A DNA stretch of 64,000 bases, from the NCBI GenBank assembly GCA_003640385.1, contig RCAB01000003.1:558001-622000 (forward strand). The letters run 5' to 3'. Below the pieces are notes generated by a model. It saw only the letters and a list, made by a program, of their open reading frames with translations, did no database searches and had not been told where the DNA came from. The position numbers and the translations under genes are program-made. The stretch comes from Setaria digitata. Taxonomy: Eukaryota > Nematoda > Chromadorea > Rhabditida > Setariidae. Of this stretch, positions 63,301 to 64,000 are shown piece after piece; position 1 is the stretch's first letter, and each line of letters opens with the position of its first letter.

Positions 63301-64000
63301 TTTTTCTTGTCATTTTTATGATTGATAGGGCGTAAATGTATTTATTGTGCGCAAAAATAGCACCATTTTAGGATAGAAATTAATTAATAATTGAGGGGTA
63401 ATTATAAGTTGAGGGATAAAATGATGTAGAAAAGAAATTGTCATTTTGCTTTCAATCATAATCTGTTTTAATTTTGAATTAAAACATTACATTAGTTCCT
63501 TCCCGTCAATCGTCAAGGACCTGTCGGTAAGAAAATTTCATATTTTATCATGAAATTATATTAGTTAATACTAATAATTAAGAAGTGATAATAATGATAA
63601 CACTCGGATTAATACTGAATGACTATCATTTGTTATTTCTTCCCTTTATGTCGTCCATTAATTTCAACATTTAAAAGTTACTTACGACTTTTACGCCGAA
63701 CTGTCATTATTATTGATTATATTCCACAGGTAAATGAACATATTTTCACAATCAGGATTCGGGTTGTAACTGGAGTTATAATTCAGTAGCACTAATGGTT
63801 GTATGATAAATATGATAATCTGGATAGTAATGATATGTTCACATTTATCAATGAGCAAGTCAGTTGCTAAAATAAATATTGAAGTAATAACGAAATTCTC
63901 TGACAATGGCTGCTGTTTTGTAATTATAACAGTGTTTATCGTTTTTAGAATTACAAACTGATGAAGATGGCAATCCAATTTGCTTACTTTGTGAGGAGAA
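48353..64000 (+). CDS. Probable zinc-finger transcription factor, 3' part beyond the window
   Basis: Exon 48343-48662 follows a TTTTTTAG acceptor; I place the start at ATG 48353. It encodes a Ser-rich then Ala/Pro/Gln-rich region (SSSGSTSSSTADVDKEKQRF, AAAAATMAFPGLPFMAAAFP, QLSLFNPHLQQYYANFLHQQ), typical of transcription-factor activation regions. Exon 50293-50352 (ELSPSVSDGRTSSHVDSPIR) joins in phase, with a GTAAGT donor. The next in-phase acceptor (GTTTTTAG) is at 63948. It opens an exon reading LQTDEDGNPICLLCEE that is cut by the window end. The C-x-x-C there looks like the first half of a zinc-binding unit. A C2H2 finger or a nuclear-receptor DNA-binding domain are both possible; the class is not decided. 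The exon at 48343 is open upstream to its acceptor (RFV before the ATG), so it could be internal rather than first. Exons inside the 13.6-kb intron may have been missed. Confidence 0.6.
49077..49103. repeat. (GT)n microsatellite
   Basis: A short GT run with one TA interruption, inside the first intron of the transcription-factor gene. Confidence 0.9.
49215..49292. repeat. Purine-only GA tract in an intron
   Basis: About 78 bases of G and A, broken only by two C residues near 49257-49259. Such homopurine/homopyrimidine DNA can form triplex structures. It lies between the first two recognised exons of the transcription-factor gene. Confidence 0.85.
52636..53144 (-). mobile_element. Second decayed BEL/Pao-like pol fragment
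   Basis: Minus-strand open stretches in order: 52932-53144 (with FSSSTVLKLLRFSRFWNPLD after an acidic linker), 52773-52918 (with LNYRNTGLIGASEKYHSISK and VGHFVQIANVNPHIM) and about 52640-52790 (with ILITQIFLRFRPLHKK and then VEKFKTQTNRNF). This resembles the region between RNase H and integrase of BEL/Pao elements: an FSS...LLR segment, a H...H segment, a TL..LR..FWI-like segment and then a K/R-F segment where zinc-binding cysteines are lost. Stops and frame changes show it is dead. The plus strand of the last part is also open for 46 codons from ATG 52636, which I treat as a shadow. Confidence 0.4.
54058..54327 (+). other. G+C-richer open island within the long intron
   Basis: Ninety plus-strand codons are open to TGA (SSRNFLEIINIIYHQSGRSS, YIIRCESGGCMAISFSITFK). 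The frame has no ATG near its start, and a second plus frame is also open over most of it. It may be an undetected exon, a relic, or conserved non-coding DNA. No family is recognised. Confidence 0.25.
57041..57086. repeat. Perfect 23-bp tandem duplication
   Basis: The unit TGTTTTCAGCGCCTACTTAT plus AAG occurs twice head to tail (57041-57063 and 57064-57086). The copies are identical, so the duplication is recent. Each copy contains a TTTTCAG acceptor-like string. Confidence 0.95.
59438..59640 (-). other. Coding-like minus-strand stretch ending in TAA
   Basis: After a possible acceptor (TTGAATTTCCAG) the minus strand is open and reads KEVPSLREIPGDATERIDVA and then DLMNSQLPALRHFSRE before the stop. 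It lies inside the long intron of the plus-strand gene. It could be the last exon of an antisense nested gene or a relic; no upstream exon is certain. Confidence 0.2.
62160..62472. other. G+C-rich island within the long intron
   Basis: The left part is a pyrimidine-rich, C-rich stretch (about 62180-62290). On the minus strand 62257-62472 is open for 71 codons (ISFDGRFLSSDVMGLVQTSE, MAPRADLQRKDCFICISAPS). On the plus strand an acceptor (TTTTCGTTGCAG) near 62366 precedes open frames. Either an exon or a conserved regulatory block; 1.5 kb before the next host-gene exon. Confidence 0.3.
62615..62615. other. Single ambiguous base (N)
   Basis: The only undetermined base in the window, inside the long intron; an assembly or consensus ambiguity. 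Confidence 0.98.
63252..63293. repeat. (CA)n / GACA-rich microsatellite
   Basis: Six CA steps followed by ACAG/GACA units; compound simple repeat near the end of the long intron. Confidence 0.9.

Larger units (their letters stand above)
50353..63948 (+). other. Very long intron (about 13.6 kb)
   Basis: Bounded by a perfect GTAAGT donor and a GTTTTTAG acceptor with matching phases. It contains a retrotransposon relic (52.6-53.15 kb), a 23-bp direct repeat, several G+C-richer islands and microsatellites. Long introns full of islands are common in developmental regulators. Unrecognised exons of the host gene could be hidden here. Confidence 0.5.

Noticed and set aside
1..64000. tRNA, rRNA, spliced-leader RNA genes and CRISPR arrays
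   Set aside because: No T-loop/B-box pattern with a foldable cloverleaf, no spliced-leader sequence and no spaced direct repeats were seen by eye. A covariance-model scan would be decisive.
1..64000. Wolbachia-derived insertion
   Set aside because: Filarial genomes often carry them, but no bacterial-type long ORF or recognisable bacterial gene was seen.

Overview
The window reads as nuclear DNA of a parasitic nematode, most likely a filarial or related clade III worm. By eye it is strongly A+T-rich. Genes are cut by many introns with TTTCAG-type acceptors. Likely spliced-leader acceptors sit a few bases before two start codons. One family (MIG-18-like fibronectin type I) is, as far as I recall, nematode-specific, and the best-matching relatives are C. 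elegans genes. No rRNA, tRNA, CRISPR array or bacterial operon was seen. All assignments come from reading translations and exon phases by hand; no database search was run.

Layout. 2045-3329 (+): small secreted MIG-18-like protein, three exons. About 8.2-12.1 kb (+): RGS protein with two RGS domains, rgs-3-like, 5' end unresolved. 16585-19787 (+): SEC14 (CRAL-TRIO) plus GOLD lipid-binding protein, eight exons. 32546-37555 (-): ZNF598/Hel2-type RING ubiquitin ligase of ribosome quality control, thirteen exons in consistent phase. A small ORF upstream on the same strand (37828-38031) could be an operon partner. 48353-64000 (+): 5' part of a probable zinc-finger transcription factor, with one intron of 13.6 kb, running off the window.

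The remaining roughly two thirds is AT-rich intergenic or intronic DNA with microsatellites and a 46-bp minisatellite. It also holds coding-like islands. Two, both on the minus strand (about 25.6-26.8 kb and 52.6-53.15 kb), look like decayed BEL/Pao-type LTR retrotransposon pol fragments. Others (13.7-14.1, 15.8-16.0, 29.2-29.8, 39.5-39.8, 40.4-40.7, 54.06-54.33 and 62.2-62.5 kb) are unassigned.

The recognised genes do not form one pathway: extracellular matrix, G-protein signalling, lipid transfer, translation quality control and transcription. The points most worth following are an apparent non-canonical GC-AG intron in the second RGS domain, a four-run G-quadruplex motif upstream of the transcription-factor exon, a possible 49-residue basic protein gene with a 58-nt intron, and the retrotransposon relics.
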